A DNA stretch of 64,000 nt, from NCBI RefSeq assembly GCF_000272105.2, contig NZ_AJZD02000032.1, positions 1 to 64,000 on the forward strand, read 5' to 3'. Below the pieces are notes generated by a model that saw only the letters and a program-made list of their open reading frames with translations, searched no databases and had not been told where the DNA came from. This DNA comes from Vibrio splendidus 12E03 (GTDB lineage Bacteria > Pseudomonadota > Gammaproteobacteria > Enterobacterales > Vibrionaceae). A program made the translations under genes and the position numbers. Within the stretch, counting starts at the first letter, position 1. Each line of letters begins with the position of its first letter. Of the stretch, positions 18,857 through 28,291 are shown piece after piece.

Positions 18857-19072
18857 ATGCCAATAGTTAAAGTACGTGAAAACGAACCGTTCGACGTTGC
18901 ACTACGTCGTTTCAAGCGCTCTTGTGAAAAAGCAGGTATCCTTTCTGAAGTTCGCCGTCGCGAGCACTACGAAAAGCCAACTACAGTTCGCAAACGCGCT
19001 AAAGCAGCAGCTCAAAAGCGTCACGCTAAGAAGCTAGCTCGCGAAAACGCACGTCGCGTTCGCCTGTACTAA
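18857..19072 (+). CDS. rpsU: Ribosomal protein bS21
   Basis: bS21 is a small, very basic 30S subunit protein needed for initiation. The 71-residue product starts [21 protein letters not shown] and ends in an arginine/lysine-rich tail, matching the family in length and sequence. The ribosome site AGGTGAAAGG is strong. First gene of the macromolecular-synthesis operon (rpsU, then yqeY, dnaG, rpoD). A TATAAT at 18684-18689 could belong to its promoter, but I see no good -35 partner. Confidence 0.98.
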   Translation: MPIVKVRENEPFDVALRRFKRSCEKAGILSEVRRREHYEKPTTVRKRAKAAAQKRHAKKLARENARRVRLY

Positions 19073-19097
19073 TAACTTAATCCATAAGGACTGAGTT

Positions 19098-19541
19098 ATG
19101 GCTCTTATTGAACAACTCAAAGAAGAGCAAAAATTAGCGATGAAAGCCAAGGACAAACCGCGCCTTGGCACTATCCGCTTAGCTCTTTCAGCAATTAAGC
19201 AACGTGAAGTTGACGAACGGATCACTCTGAACGACGACGACATTCTTGCTGTATTAGTTAAAATGGTTAAGCAACGTCGCGATTCTGTTGCTCAATATGA
19301 ATCGGCAAATCGTCAAGATCTTGCTGACGTGGAAAAAGCAGAAATTACGGTACTTGAAGGCTTTATGCCTCAACCGCTAACTGATGAAGAAGTTATTGCA
19401 CTACTTGATAGCGCAATCGCCGAAGCTCAACCAGCGGGCATGCAAGACATGGGTAAAGTAATGGCTATCTTGAAACCACAAATTCAAGGGCGTGCAGATA
19501 TGGGTAAAGTTAGTGGTTTAGTTCGTTCTAAACTCGCTTAA
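19098..19541 (+). CDS. GatB/YqeY domain protein
   Basis: A 147-residue cytoplasmic protein made almost entirely of the YqeY domain, which is related to the C-terminal tRNA-binding tail of the amidotransferase subunit GatB. It opens MALIEQLKEEQKLAMKAKDK and has the conserved GFMPQPLTDEEV and MQDMGKVM stretches. Its role is unknown, though tRNA-linked functions are suggested. It sits 25 bases after rpsU with AAGGA before the ATG. E. coli lacks it at this locus. Confidence 0.92.
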   Translation: MALIEQLKEEQKLAMKAKDKPRLGTIRLALSAIKQREVDERITLNDDDILAVLVKMVKQRRDSVAQYESANRQDLADVEKAEITVLEGFMPQPLTDEEVIALLDSAIAEAQPAGMQDMGKVMAILKPQIQGRADMGKVSGLVRSKLA

Positions 19542-19557
19542 TCCCAAATCAAATTGC

Positions 19558-19600
19558 AACAAGCCGTGCAATCCTTCGGAACGCACGGCTTGTTTGTATC
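19558..19600 (+). terminator. Hairpin between yqeY and dnaG (likely partial terminator)
   Basis: Perfect 12-base arms AACAAGCCGTGC (19558-19569) and GCACGGCTTGTT (19583-19594), followed by TTGT. In E. coli a terminator between rpsU and dnaG lowers primase output relative to S21; this is the matching position. The weak T-tract suggests it is leaky. Confidence 0.75.
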
Positions 19601-19660
19601 TGTAACCTATTCAAACTATTATTATCCACACTCTCAGTTAGTGCATTTTTCTAAGGTTTT

Positions 19661-21412
19661 ATGGCAGGACACATCCCGCGTAGTTTCATCGATGATCTCC
19701 TAGCGCGTCTCGACATTGTCGACATTGTGGACGCACGCGTGAAACTTAAGAAAAAAGGCAAAAACTATGGTGCTTGTTGCCCATTCCACAACGAAAAGAC
19801 CCCTTCTTTTAGCGTAAGCCAAGAAAAACAGTTTTATCACTGCTTTGGTTGTGGCGTACACGGTAATGCTATCGACTTCATTATGGAGTTCGAACGTCTC
19901 GATTTTGTTGAAGCTATTGAAGAGCTAGCCTCTTTCTTAGGCCTCGATGTTCCTAGAGAACAGCGCAGCGGCGAGATATCAACAGCACCAAGAGCCAACA
20001 GCGAACAAAAACGTAACCTCTACGATTTGATGGGTGGCATCAGTAATTTTTACCGCTCTCAACTGAAAATATCAGCCAACAAACCTGCGATTGATTACCT
20101 AAAGAATCGTGGCCTTTCGGGCGAGATCGTCCAGAAGTTTGGTATTGGTTATGTGGCCGATGAGTGGGACTTAATTCGTAAGAACTTTGGCCAACAGAAA
20201 GAAGCCCAAGACATGCTCGTGACTGGCGGCATGTTAATTGAGAACGATAAAGGTAACCGATACGACCGATTCCGTGGACGCGTAATGTTCCCGATTCGCG
20301 ATCGTCGTGGCCGTGTGATTGGTTTTGGTGGTCGTGTATTAGAAGACGGCACTCCAAAATATCTCAACTCACCAGAAACGCCTATCTTCCATAAAGGTAA
20401 AGAGCTTTACGGCCTTTATGAAGTGCTGCAAGCCTACCGTGAACCGCCGCAAATTCTTGTGGTTGAAGGTTACATGGATGTCGTGGCTCTCGCGCAATAT
20501 GGTGTCGATTACTCAGTAGCATCACTGGGCACCTCGACAACTGGCGACCACGTTCAAATGTTGTTCCGTCAGACCAGCACTGTGGTTTGTTGTTACGATG
20601 GTGACCGAGCAGGTAAAGAGGCCGCATGGCGCGCACTAGAAAACGCACTTGAGTATCTGAAAACCGGTAACACGCTTAAGTTTCTGTTCTTGCCCGACGG
20701 TGAAGACCCAGACAGCTATATTAGAGAGCATGGTAAAGCCGCTTTTGAACAGCTAGTCCACAATGCGACGCCGCTTTCGACCTATTTGTTCGATAACCTG
20801 ATTGAAATACACAAGTTAAACTTGGGAACAACCGAAGGTAAATCAGCACTGCGTGCACACGCCAGCGCCTTGATTAACAAAATTCCTGACAGTTACTTCC
20901 AAGAATTGCTCGAAAAACTGCTCGATGAGCGAACTGGATTTGATAACCAATTGCGACGTGCGCGTGTTCATACACAGAACCCGACACCTCAACCGCATAA
21001 AGAGCTCAAGCGCACTCCAATGCGTGAAGTTATCGCTTTGCTTATCCAAAATCCGAGCTATGCTGATATGGTACCGGATTTATCAAGTGTCAAAGGCTTA
21101 CAGTTGCCTGGACTAAGTTTATTCGTCGAAGTACTTGATAAATGCCACGCGCATCCCCATATCAACACAGGCCAATTATTAGAGCATTGGCGACACAATA
21201 AACATGAGGCTCTTCTGTCTCGTCTCGCGAGCTGGGAAATCCCCCTCGACGAAGACAATCAAGAAGACATATTTTTAGACTCATTGGACAACATACTTGC
21301 CCAGTGCGTTGAAAAACAAATTGAAAACCTGCAGGCCAAAGCAAGAAGCGTCGGTTTATCAGCCGAAGAAAAAAGGGAGCTACTAGCTTTAATGCTAGAT
21401 CTAAAAGCGTAA
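19661..21412 (+). CDS. dnaG: DNA primase
   Basis: DnaG makes RNA primers at the replication fork together with helicase DnaB. The 583-residue protein (E. coli 581) has the CHC2 zinc site with Cys40, His43, Cys61 and Cys64, in the same positions as E. coli. The RNA-polymerase core carries the TOPRIM motifs VVEGYMDVVAL (about 267) and CCYDGDRAGKEAA (about 307). A C-terminal helicase-binding region (about 435-583) ends the protein. CTAAGG precedes the ATG. It lies between yqeY and rpoD in the usual order. Confidence 0.97.
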   Translation: MAGHIPRSFIDDLLARLDIVDIVDARVKLKKKGKNYGACCPFHNEKTPSFSVSQEKQFYHCFGCGVHGNAIDFIMEFERLDFVEAIEELASFLGLDVPREQRSGEISTAPRANSEQKRNLYDLMGGISNFYRSQLKISANKPAIDYLKNRGLSGEIVQKFGIGYVADEWDLIRKNFGQQKEAQDMLVTGGMLIENDKGNRYDRFRGRVMFPIRDRRGRVIGFGGRVLEDGTPKYLNSPETPIFHKGKELYGLYEVLQAYREPPQILVVEGYMDVVALAQYGVDYSVASLGTSTTGDHVQMLFRQTSTVVCCYDGDRAGKEAAWRALENALEYLKTGNTLKFLFLPDGEDPDSYIREHGKAAFEQLVHNATPLSTYLFDNLIEIHKLNLGTTEGKSALRAHASALINKIPDSYFQELLEKLLDERTGFDNQLRRARVHTQNPTPQPHKELKRTPMREVIALLIQNPSYADMVPDLSSVKGLQLPGLSLFVEVLDKCHAHPHINTGQLLEHWRHNKHEALLSRLASWEIPLDEDNQEDIFLDSLDNILAQCVEKQIENLQAKARSVGLSAEEKRELLALMLDLKA

Positions 21413-21459
21413 CCCTGTTTGATTAGTCAGCATTTAATAAATTTGTTAACATAATTGGT

Positions 21460-21477
21460 TTGCATTTGAGAATGCAA
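21460..21477 (+). other. Short hairpin in the rpoD leader
   Basis: Perfect arms TTGCATT and AATGCAA around TGAG, 34 bases before the rpoD ATG, with no T-run. It could be a processing or regulatory structure between dnaG and rpoD; no function is known to me. Confidence 0.35.
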
Positions 21478-21511
21478 CGTCCTTCACCAGACCTGAAGTT
21501 GGATATCATCT

Positions 21512-23356
21512 ATGGATCAAAATCCGCAGTCACAGCTTAAATTACTTGTTATTAAAGGCAAGGAACAAGGCTATCTGACCTACGCCGAAGTAAACGACCA
21601 CCTACCTGCAGAAATCGTGGATTCTGAACAGGTAGAAGACATCATTCAAATGATCAACGACATGGGTATCAAGGTAGTTGAAACTGCACCTGATGCTGAT
21701 GATCTAGCACTTAATGATGACGATGCCAATATAGATGAAGATGCAGCCGAAGCTGCAGCTGCTGCGCTTTCAAGCGTAGAAAGCGAGATTGGCCGTACTA
21801 CTGACCCAGTTCGCATGTACATGCGTGAAATGGGTACGGTTGAACTACTGACTCGTGAAGGCGAAATCGACATTGCGAAACGTATTGAAGATGGTATCAA
21901 TACAGTTCAACTATCGGTTGCTGAGTACCCAGGCACTATTCCATACATCTTGGAACAGTTTGACCGCGTACAAGCAGAAGAGATTCGCTTAACAGACCTA
22001 ATCAATGGCTTTGTTGACCCTGACGACGATGGCACAGCTGCGCCAACGGCGACTCACATCGGTTCAGAACTTGCTGAAACTGATCTGGAAGACGAAGACA
22101 AAGAAGACGCTGAAGACGACGAGGAAGAGGAAGAAGAAGATACAGGTATCGATCCTGAGCTTGCTCTTGAGAAGTTCACAGCGCTTCGTACTAGCTACCA
22201 GAACCGTCAGCTAGCGATCAACGAGTACGGCCATGAAAGCCCGAAAGCAACGCTTGCAACGACAATGATGCAAGACGTATTCAAAGAGTTCCGTCTAACA
22301 CCAAAACAGTTTGATTACCTAGTAAACGAACTGCGTAACTCTATGGATCGCGTACGTACTCAAGAGCGCCTAATCATGCGTCAAACGGTTGAGTACGGCA
22401 AAATGCCGAAGAAATCTTTCATTGCTCTATTTACTGGCAACGAATCTAGCGAAGCATGGTTGGATGAAGTTCTTGCTTCAGACAAGCCATACGCAGAAAA
22501 GATCAAACGTAACGAGCACGACATCCGTCGCTCTATCCAAAAACTGGATATGATCGAACGTGAAACGTCTCTTACTGTTCAAAGTATCAAAGATATCAGC
22601 CGTCGTATGTCTATCGGTGAAGCGAAAGCTCGTCGTGCGAAGAAAGAGATGGTTGAAGCGAACTTACGTCTAGTAATCTCGATTGCTAAGAAGTACACAA
22701 ACCGTGGTCTACAATTCCTGGATCTAATCCAAGAAGGTAACATCGGTCTGATGAAAGCCGTAGATAAGTTTGAATACCGTCGTGGTTACAAGTTCTCTAC
22801 TTACGCTACTTGGTGGATCCGTCAAGCAATCACTCGTTCGATTGCCGACCAAGCTCGTACTATCCGTATTCCGGTTCACATGATCGAAACGATCAACAAA
22901 CTAAACCGTATCTCTCGTCAAATGCTACAAGAGATGGGTCGTGAACCACTTCCGGAAGAGCTAGCTGAACGCATGCAAATGCCTGAAGACAAGATCCGTA
23001 AAGTACTGAAAATCGCTAAAGAGCCAATCTCAATGGAGACACCAATCGGTGACGACGAAGATTCGCACCTAGGTGATTTCATCGAGGATACAACGCTAGA
23101 ACTACCTTTAGACTCTGCAACGGCAACAAGCCTACGCGGCGCAACTAAAGACGTTCTTGCAGGCCTAACACCTCGTGAAGCTAAAGTACTGCGTATGCGT
23201 TTCGGTATCGACATGAACACTGACCACACTCTTGAAGAGGTTGGTAAACAGTTCGACGTAACTCGTGAACGTATCCGTCAGATCGAAGCAAAAGCACTGC
23301 GTAAACTTCGTCACCCAAGCCGCTCAGAAACTCTGCGTAGCTTCCTAGACGAGTAA
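21512..23356 (+). CDS. rpoD: RNA polymerase sigma-70 factor RpoD
   Basis: The housekeeping sigma factor, 614 residues (E. coli 613). Region 1.1 is at the start. A highly acidic stretch of Asp and Glu falls at about 190-213, within the non-conserved region. Region 2 contains [19 protein letters not shown] and [15 protein letters not shown], for core binding and -10 recognition. Region 4.2 near the end has [20 protein letters not shown] for the -35 element. The ribosome site is weak (GGAT). It is last in the macromolecular-synthesis operon and ends in a strong terminator. Confidence 0.98.
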   Translation: MDQNPQSQLKLLVIKGKEQGYLTYAEVNDHLPAEIVDSEQVEDIIQMINDMGIKVVETAPDADDLALNDDDANIDEDAAEAAAAALSSVESEIGRTTDPVRMYMREMGTVELLTREGEIDIAKRIEDGINTVQLSVAEYPGTIPYILEQFDRVQAEEIRLTDLINGFVDPDDDGTAAPTATHIGSELAETDLEDEDKEDAEDDEEEEEEDTGIDPELALEKFTALRTSYQNRQLAINEYGHESPKATLATTMMQDVFKEFRLTPKQFDYLVNELRNSMDRVRTQERLIMRQTVEYGKMPKKSFIALFTGNESSEAWLDEVLASDKPYAEKIKRNEHDIRRSIQKLDMIERETSLTVQSIKDISRRMSIGEAKARRAKKEMVEANLRLVISIAKKYTNRGLQFLDLIQEGNIGLMKAVDKFEYRRGYKFSTYATWWIRQAITRSIADQARTIRIPVHMIETINKLNRISRQMLQEMGREPLPEELAERMQMPEDKIRKVLKIAKEPISMETPIGDDEDSHLGDFIEDTTLELPLDSATATSLRGATKDVLAGLTPREAKVLRMRFGIDMNTDHTLEEVGKQFDVTRERIRQIEAKALRKLRHPSRSETLRSFLDE

Positions 23357-23396
23357 TCGCACACTCAAGTGTGGTTAGCTTTTAAGCATAAATAAG

Positions 23397-23430
23397 AAAA
23401 GGTGAGCGTTGGCTCACCTTTTTTTTATCT
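23397..23430 (+). terminator. Terminator after rpoD
   Basis: Stem AAAAGGTGAGC pairs with GCTCACCTTTT around GTTG, followed by a run of eight or more T residues. Confidence 0.9.
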
Positions 23431-23479
23431 GTGTGATTTAAGTGGCTAAGATGTAAGCGGAATTGCCCCTTATAGTGTC

Positions 23480-23508
23480 TAGACACCATTGAACGCTTCC
23501 CCTATAAT
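23480..23508 (+). promoter_or_regulatory. Promoter of tRNA-Ile2
   Basis: A -35 box TAGACA (23480-23485, five of six consensus bases), a 17-base spacer and a perfect -10 TATAAT (23503-23508). The stretch just after the -10 is C-rich (CTATGCCC), resembling the GC-rich discriminator of stringently controlled stable-RNA promoters. Confidence 0.72.
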
Positions 23509-23519
23509 CTATGCCCTAC

Positions 23520-23595
23520 GGCCCCTTAGCTCAGTGGTTAGAGCGCACGACTCATAATCGTTCGGTCCCCAGTTCAAATCTGGGAGGGGCCACCA
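23520..23595 (+). tRNA. ileX: tRNA-Ile2 (CAT anticodon, lysidine type)
   Basis: A 76-base cloverleaf with encoded CCA. The acceptor arms GGCCCC and GGGGCC pair perfectly, the anticodon is CAT within GACTCATAATC, and the T-loop is TTCAAAT. CAT could mean methionine, but the body (start GGCCCCTTAGCTCAGTGG, tail GGGGCCACCA) matches E. coli ileX, which also lies just after rpoD. So this should be the minor isoleucine tRNA whose C34 is converted to lysidine by TilS to read AUA. Confidence 0.9.
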
Positions 23596-23601
23596 AATTA
23601 G

Positions 23602-23636
23602 AAAAGCCAGAACAGTTCATGCTGCTCTGGCTTTTT
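23602..23636 (+). terminator. Terminator after tRNA-Ile2
   Basis: AAAAGCCAGA-CAG pairs with CTG-TCTGGCTTTT with one mismatch, then TTTTTGCTTTT. Confidence 0.82.
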
Positions 23637-23799
23637 GCTTTTCTATATCTGTACAACTTACGCCCTGCACTTCCTAACCAATAACGAATCGTCCCGCACA
23701 CAATTCCAATTGCCTCTCTGTGACTAAGCATACTTTTCTTTTATAAAAAAATCGGCAATATGAGTGTACACAAATCATTCAATAGTTCAGGGAAGAAAC

Positions 23800-25068
23800 A
23801 TGAAAGACGAAACACTCTCGATTCACTTCGGCTACGAAACTGATCCAACAACCAAATCGGTTGCCACACCTATTTACCAAACCGTCGCTTACGAATTCGA
23901 TGACGCACAACATGGCGCCGACCTGTTTAACCTTGCGGTGCCGGGTAATATCTACACACGGATAATGAATCCAACCAATGATGTGTTAGAAAAACGCATG
24001 GCAGCCTTAGAAGGGGGGATTGCAGGCTTAGTGGTAAGTGCGGGCAGTGCTGCGATCAACTACGCGATTCAAACCTTGGCACAAATCGGTGACAACATTG
24101 TTTCAACGCCTCAGCTTTACGGTGGTACTTACACCCTATTTGCTCACATGCTGCCAAACCAAGGAATTGAAGTTCGTTTTGCTAAAGACGACAAACCAGA
24201 AAGCTTAGCGGCACTGATCGATGAAAAAACTAAGGCGGTTTACTGTGAAAGTATTGGTAACCCAGCAGGTAATATTATCGACTTAGAGCGTGTTACAGAA
24301 CTTGCTCACGCACAAGGTGTGCCTGTGATTGTTGATAATACGGTGGCGACGCCTGTGCTGTGTAAACCTATCGATTTTGGTGCTGACATCGTGGTGCACT
24401 CGCTCACCAAATACGTGGGTGGTCACGGTACAACCTTAGGTGGCGTGATTGTTGACTCAGGTAAATTCCCATGGACAGAACACAAAGATCGCTTCCCTGT
24501 GTTTAATCAGCCAGAGCCTTCTTACCATGGTGTGGTTTATACCGAAGCCTTTGGTGAGGCTGCATTTATTGGTCGAGCTAGAACGGTTCCCCTACGTAAT
24601 ACAGGTGCAGCACTGTCGCCAATGAATGCTTTCATGTTGATGCAAGGCTTGGAGACATTGTCGTTACGTATGGAGCGACACACAGAGAATGCATTGAAAG
24701 TGGCAGAATACCTCAGCCAACACGAAAAAGTCAGTTGGGTAAGCTACGCTGGTCTGCCTAGCTCGGAATTCTACCCGCTTGCTGAAAAATACATGCAGGG
24801 TAAGCCATCGGCTATTCTATCTTTTGGCTTGAAGGACGGTTATGAAGCTGGTGTCCGCTTCTACGACGCGCTACAAATCTTCAAGCGCCTAGTGAACATT
24901 GGTGATGCCAAGTCTCTGGCTTGCCACCCTGCTTCTACAACACACCGTCAGCTAAGCGAAGCAGAACAAAAGCAAGCCGGTGTATCACCAGAGATGATTC
25001 GCCTCTCAGTAGGTATCGAGCACATTGACGATATCTTGGCTGACCTAGAGCAAGCACTTAGCGCTTAA
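23800..25068 (+). CDS. metY: O-acetylhomoserine sulfhydrylase-type enzyme (MetY)
   Basis: A 422-residue PLP enzyme of the Cys/Met-metabolism family. The lysine that binds PLP is in VVHSLTKYVGGHGTTLGG. The N-terminal HFGYETDPTTKSVATPIYQT and the substrate-loop RIMNPTNDVLEKRMAALEGG match O-acetylhomoserine aminocarboxypropyltransferases, which make homocysteine directly from sulfide. I chose the ATG at 23800 because GGGAAG precedes it; an upstream ATG at 23764 adds 12 unrelated residues. It stands alone, ending against glmS. O-succinylhomoserine use cannot be excluded by eye. Confidence 0.88.
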   Translation: MKDETLSIHFGYETDPTTKSVATPIYQTVAYEFDDAQHGADLFNLAVPGNIYTRIMNPTNDVLEKRMAALEGGIAGLVVSAGSAAINYAIQTLAQIGDNIVSTPQLYGGTYTLFAHMLPNQGIEVRFAKDDKPESLAALIDEKTKAVYCESIGNPAGNIIDLERVTELAHAQGVPVIVDNTVATPVLCKPIDFGADIVVHSLTKYVGGHGTTLGGVIVDSGKFPWTEHKDRFPVFNQPEPSYHGVVYTEAFGEAAFIGRARTVPLRNTGAALSPMNAFMLMQGLETLSLRMERHTENALKVAEYLSQHEKVSWVSYAGLPSSEFYPLAEKYMQGKPSAILSFGLKDGYEAGVRFYDALQIFKRLVNIGDAKSLACHPASTTHRQLSEAEQKQAGVSPEMIRLSVGIEHIDDILADLEQALSA

Positions 25069-25094
25069 TGACGCTACAGCTTTAAGTAACAGAC

Positions 25095-25127
25095 ATAAAA
25101 AAGCCCATCACAGGATGGGCTTCTTAT
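25095..25127. terminator. Bidirectional terminator between metY and glmS
   Basis: Stem AAGCCCATC (25101-25109) pairs with GATGGGCTT (25114-25122), loop ACAG, with an A-run upstream and T-rich tail downstream. Confidence 0.82.
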
Positions 25128-25153
25128 TATCTATTTCTTAGATAAGCTGTCGA

Positions 25154-26986
25154 TTACTCAACCGTTACCGCTTTCGCTAGGTTACGAGGTTGGTCAACGT
25201 CGGTACCTTTGATTAGCGCGACATGGTAAGACAGCAGCTGCATTGGTACTGTGTAGTAGATAGGTGCTGTTACTTCACTTACGTGAGGCATCTTGATGAT
25301 CTTCATGTTCTCATCGCTTTCGAAACCAGCAGCTTCATCTGCAAATACATACAACAGACCGCCACGAGCACGTACTTCTTCAACATTTGATTTCAGCTTT
25401 TCTAGCAAGTCATTACTTGGCGCAATAACGACAACAGGCATATCTGCATCGATAAGCGCCAAAGGACCGTGCTTAAGCTCACCAGCAGCGTATGCTTCTG
25501 CGTGGATGTAAGAGATCTCTTTCAGCTTAAGAGATGCTTCCATCGCGATTGGGTAGAACTCACCACGACCTAAAAACAGAGTATGGTGCTTATCAGCAAA
25601 GTCAGGTGCTAACGCTTCGATCTCTTTATCAAACGCGAGTGCTTTCTCGATATCAGCAGGCAGTTGGTGAAGTGCTTGAACGATTTCCGCTTCTTTCTCT
25701 TCATTGATACGACCTTGTAGACGACCAATTGACGTTACCATCATCAGCATCGCGGCTAGTTGAGTTGTGAACGCTTTCGTAGAAGCAACACCGATCTCCG
25801 TTCCTGCGCGAGTCATAAAGGCAAAATCAGACTCACGAACAAGCGAAGAACCTGCTACGTTACAGATGGTCATTGCTGACATGTAACCCTTCTCTTTTGC
25901 AAGACGAAGTGCAGCAAGCGTATCAGCCGTTTCACCAGACTGAGACAGAGTCACTAAAAGGCTGTTCGGGCGAACAACGAAATCACGGTAACGGAACTCA
26001 GAAGCGATCTCTACATCACAGCTTACGCCTGCTAGAGACTCAAACCAGTAACGAGCTGCCATGCCTGAGTTGTAAGACGTACCACATGCGATGATCTGCA
26101 CGTGTTCTACCTTGCTTAAGATCTCTTCAGCTTTAACACCGATTGCATTAGTGATTACAGAGGTGTCAGAGATACGACCTTCCATCGTGTTGATTAACGC
26201 TGTTGGCTGTTCAAAGATCTCTTTCTGCATGAAGTGACGGTATTGACCTTTATCACCCGCATCGTGTTCTGCATTTGACTCAACGATGTCACGTTCAACA
26301 CGCTCACCCGCTACATCAAATACCGTAACATCACGACGAGTTACCTCAGCAACATCACCTTCTTCAAGGTACATGAAGCGACGAGTTACACTTAGTAGTG
26401 CCAATTGATCAGATGCTAGGAAGTTCTCACCAACACCGAAACCGATAACAATCGGGCTACCAGAACGAGCCACAACAATACGGCTAGGATCTTTACGATC
26501 AACCGCCACCGTGCCGTATGCACCGTCTAATTGTTTCGCTGTCTTTTGAAGCGCTTCAACCAATGAATCAGAAGTGCGAAGTTCCCATTCAACTAAGTGA
26601 GCGATAACTTCAGTATCCGTTTGTGAAGTAAACACATAACCACGCTCTTGAAGAAGAGCACGCAGTGCTTCGTGATTTTCGATAATGCCGTTGTGTACAA
26701 CTGCAATATCACCAGACATATGTGGGTGTGCATTCGCTTCAGATGGTTCACCGTGCGTCGCCCAACGTGTATGAGCGATACCAGTACCGCCAATCACATG
26801 TTGCTGATCGACTGCGTCTGCTAGCTCTTGTACTTTACCAAGGCGGCGCACACGAGTTAGGTTAGATTCAGTATCGACTACAGCGACACCTGCTGAATCG
26901 TAGCCACGGTATTCTAGGCGACGAAGGCCTTCTACTAAAATTTCAGCTACATCACGCTGTGCTACTGCACCAACAATTCCACACAT
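25154..26986 (-). CDS. glmS: Glutamine-fructose-6-phosphate aminotransferase
   Basis: GlmS makes glucosamine-6-phosphate from fructose-6-phosphate and glutamine, the entry to peptidoglycan and LPS amino sugars. The 610-residue protein starts [10 protein letters not shown]; Cys1 of the mature chain is the glutaminase nucleophile. Two SIS domains follow, with [15 protein letters not shown] in the first and [18 protein letters not shown] in the second, and the C-terminus ends [13 protein letters not shown] as expected. GGAG precedes the ATG. A DeoR-family regulator lies 105 bases upstream on the same strand, without a terminator between, so the two may be co-transcribed. Confidence 0.98.
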   Translation of the reverse strand: MCGIVGAVAQRDVAEILVEGLRRLEYRGYDSAGVAVVDTESNLTRVRRLGKVQELADAVDQQHVIGGTGIAHTRWATHGEPSEANAHPHMSGDIAVVHNGIIENHEALRALLQERGYVFTSQTDTEVIAHLVEWELRTSDSLVEALQKTAKQLDGAYGTVAVDRKDPSRIVVARSGSPIVIGFGVGENFLASDQLALLSVTRRFMYLEEGDVAEVTRRDVTVFDVAGERVERDIVESNAEHDAGDKGQYRHFMQKEIFEQPTALINTMEGRISDTSVITNAIGVKAEEILSKVEHVQIIACGTSYNSGMAARYWFESLAGVSCDVEIASEFRYRDFVVRPNSLLVTLSQSGETADTLAALRLAKEKGYMSAMTICNVAGSSLVRESDFAFMTRAGTEIGVASTKAFTTQLAAMLMMVTSIGRLQGRINEEKEAEIVQALHQLPADIEKALAFDKEIEALAPDFADKHHTLFLGRGEFYPIAMEASLKLKEISYIHAEAYAAGELKHGPLALIDADMPVVVIAPSNDLLEKLKSNVEEVRARGGLLYVFADEAAGFESDENMKIIKMPHVSEVTAPIYYTVPMQLLSYHVALIKGTDVDQPRNLAKAVTVE

Positions 26987-27091
26987 AGTTTCACTCCATC
27001 AATTTTTTTATTCCTATTGGCAGCAAGCAAAGGCCATATCTTTATTAAGATCAATTATAGGAAGGTAAATGCATAATATTTTAATTTGTTT

Positions 27092-27862
27092 TTACGCTGG
27101 ATCAGTCAGGATCACGCGAACATCATGTGATTCGATACTTGCTTTAGATTCTTCGCCCAAGTCTGTATCGGTAATTAAGATGTCAATGTGTTCCCATGCC
27201 AGCTCTAAGTTCGGGATCTTTCGTCCCACTTTTTCCGACTCAACCATCACGATCACTTCTCGTGACACTTCAGCCATTACTTTGCTCAGGCCAACCAGTT
27301 CGTTAAACGTAGTTGTGCCTCTATCAAGGTCGATACCATCTGCCCCGATAAATAGTTGGTCAAAATCGTAAGCGCGGAGCACCGACTCTGCGACTTTGCC
27401 TTGGAAAGAGTCCGAATGGGTATCCCAAGTGCCGCCAGTCATTAATAACGTCGGCTCGCTTTCAAGCTCATTAAGCGCATTAGCGACGTGCAATGAGTTG
27501 GTCATCACAACCAAGCCACGCTTAGCATTAAGCTGCTGAATTAGGGCACCGGTAGTACTGCCACTATCGATCACGATACGGTTATGGTCGCGAATTAAAT
27601 TTGCAGCGGCTTTTGCCAATGAAACCTTTCGAGTCGAAACTTTTTGACCCAGTTCTTCGTTGACAACCTCTTTCGGTAACGAAATCGCACCACCATAACG
27701 GCGTAAAAGCTGACCGTTTTTCTCTAAAGACGCCAAGTCCTTTCTAATAGTGACCTCTGAGGTTTCGAACTTAGCGGATAATTCATCAACACTAACCTCC
27801 CCCTTTTCATTCACTAGGTTAGAAATTGCATGTCTTCTGAGCTGGGTGTTTCGTTTCGACAT
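27092..27862 (-). CDS. DeoR-family transcriptional regulator (glmS-linked)
   Basis: A 256-residue repressor-type protein. The N-terminal helix-turn-helix (about 7-60) includes VSVDELSAKFETSEVTIRKD and LLRRYGGAI, typical of the DeoR/GlpR family. The C-terminal sugar-phosphate-sensing domain has DSGSTTGALIQQL and the late GADGIDL. Being directly upstream of glmS, it probably senses an amino-sugar phosphate and controls glmS and itself; this is inference. I see no good ribosome site before the ATG. Several GTTTCG repeats surround the start (see the regulatory entry). Confidence 0.88.
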   Translation of the reverse strand: MSKRNTQLRRHAISNLVNEKGEVSVDELSAKFETSEVTIRKDLASLEKNGQLLRRYGGAISLPKEVVNEELGQKVSTRKVSLAKAAANLIRDHNRIVIDSGSTTGALIQQLNAKRGLVVMTNSLHVANALNELESEPTLLMTGGTWDTHSDSFQGKVAESVLRAYDFDQLFIGADGIDLDRGTTTFNELVGLSKVMAEVSREVIVMVESEKVGRKIPNLELAWEHIDILITDTDLGEESKASIESHDVRVILTDPA

Positions 27863-27935
27863 TTAAAAAAGGCCATTAAGTTTCGATATGAAACATATTA
27901 TAGTTACAACGAAACTATTTAGTCCATTTATTTCG
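27848..27935. promoter_or_regulatory. Repeated GTTTCG motifs at the deoR start (candidate operators)
   Basis: GTTTCG occurs at 27848, 27853 and 27880, its complement CGAAAC at 27910-27915, and ATTTCG at 27930. The copy at 27880 forms a perfect GTTTC-5-GAAAC dyad (27880-27894). Many DeoR-family operators contain TTTCG-like repeats, so this cluster is a plausible autoregulatory and glmS control site. Confidence 0.5.
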
Positions 27936-28010
27936 ATCCAAAAAATTAATAAATAGCGATAAAACCTTGTCCTAAGACAATTGTTAAGCAGTGATATTGA
28001 ACTCATTAGG

Positions 28011-28147
28011 TGGTAGAATCCGCACCCGAAAAGAAAAAAAATTACAAAACTGACTGTTATTTTTTTGCAACTTACCCCCTATATAGTGGGGTAAGTCACA
28101 TAAAACCGATATTGAATCAAAATCTTTTAGTCATAAAATGACTAAAA
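28011..28147 (+). promoter_or_regulatory. pykF upstream region: extended -10 and two inverted repeats
   Basis: A 429-base gap separates the regulator from pykF. It holds a possible extended -10, TGGTAGAAT (28011-28019), which would give a leader of about 265 bases. Two inverted repeats follow: CTTACCCC/GGGGTAAG (28071-28095) and a perfect TTTTAGTCAT/ATGACTAAAA (28125-28147, 3-base centre). Neither has a T-run, so operator or leader structure is more likely than termination. Confidence 0.4.
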
Positions 28148-28291
28148 TTGATGAAAGACTTACAACTCTGAAGGACATATTGGAAGTCCCGCGCTTTTAC
28201 ACAACAGGCACAAAATGTTGATGTAGCGGACCAATCTTCAGAACTTAAATAAATTTCAAATTGTAACAATACTTACCGGAGAGTACCTTCC

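Noticed and set aside
22080-22145. Acidic repeat tract in rpoD as an unusual insertion
   Set aside because: Acidic sequence in the non-conserved region is normal for gammaproteobacterial RpoD, and total length is usual.
23520-23595. Reading the CAT tRNA as methionine tRNA
   Set aside because: The body and position match the ileX type (lysidine-modified tRNA-Ile2) rather than elongator or initiator tRNA-Met.
28138-28221. 27-codon open frame before pykF starting inside the inverted repeat
   Set aside because: No ribosome site, no amino-acid bias and a non-hydrophobic product; more likely chance.
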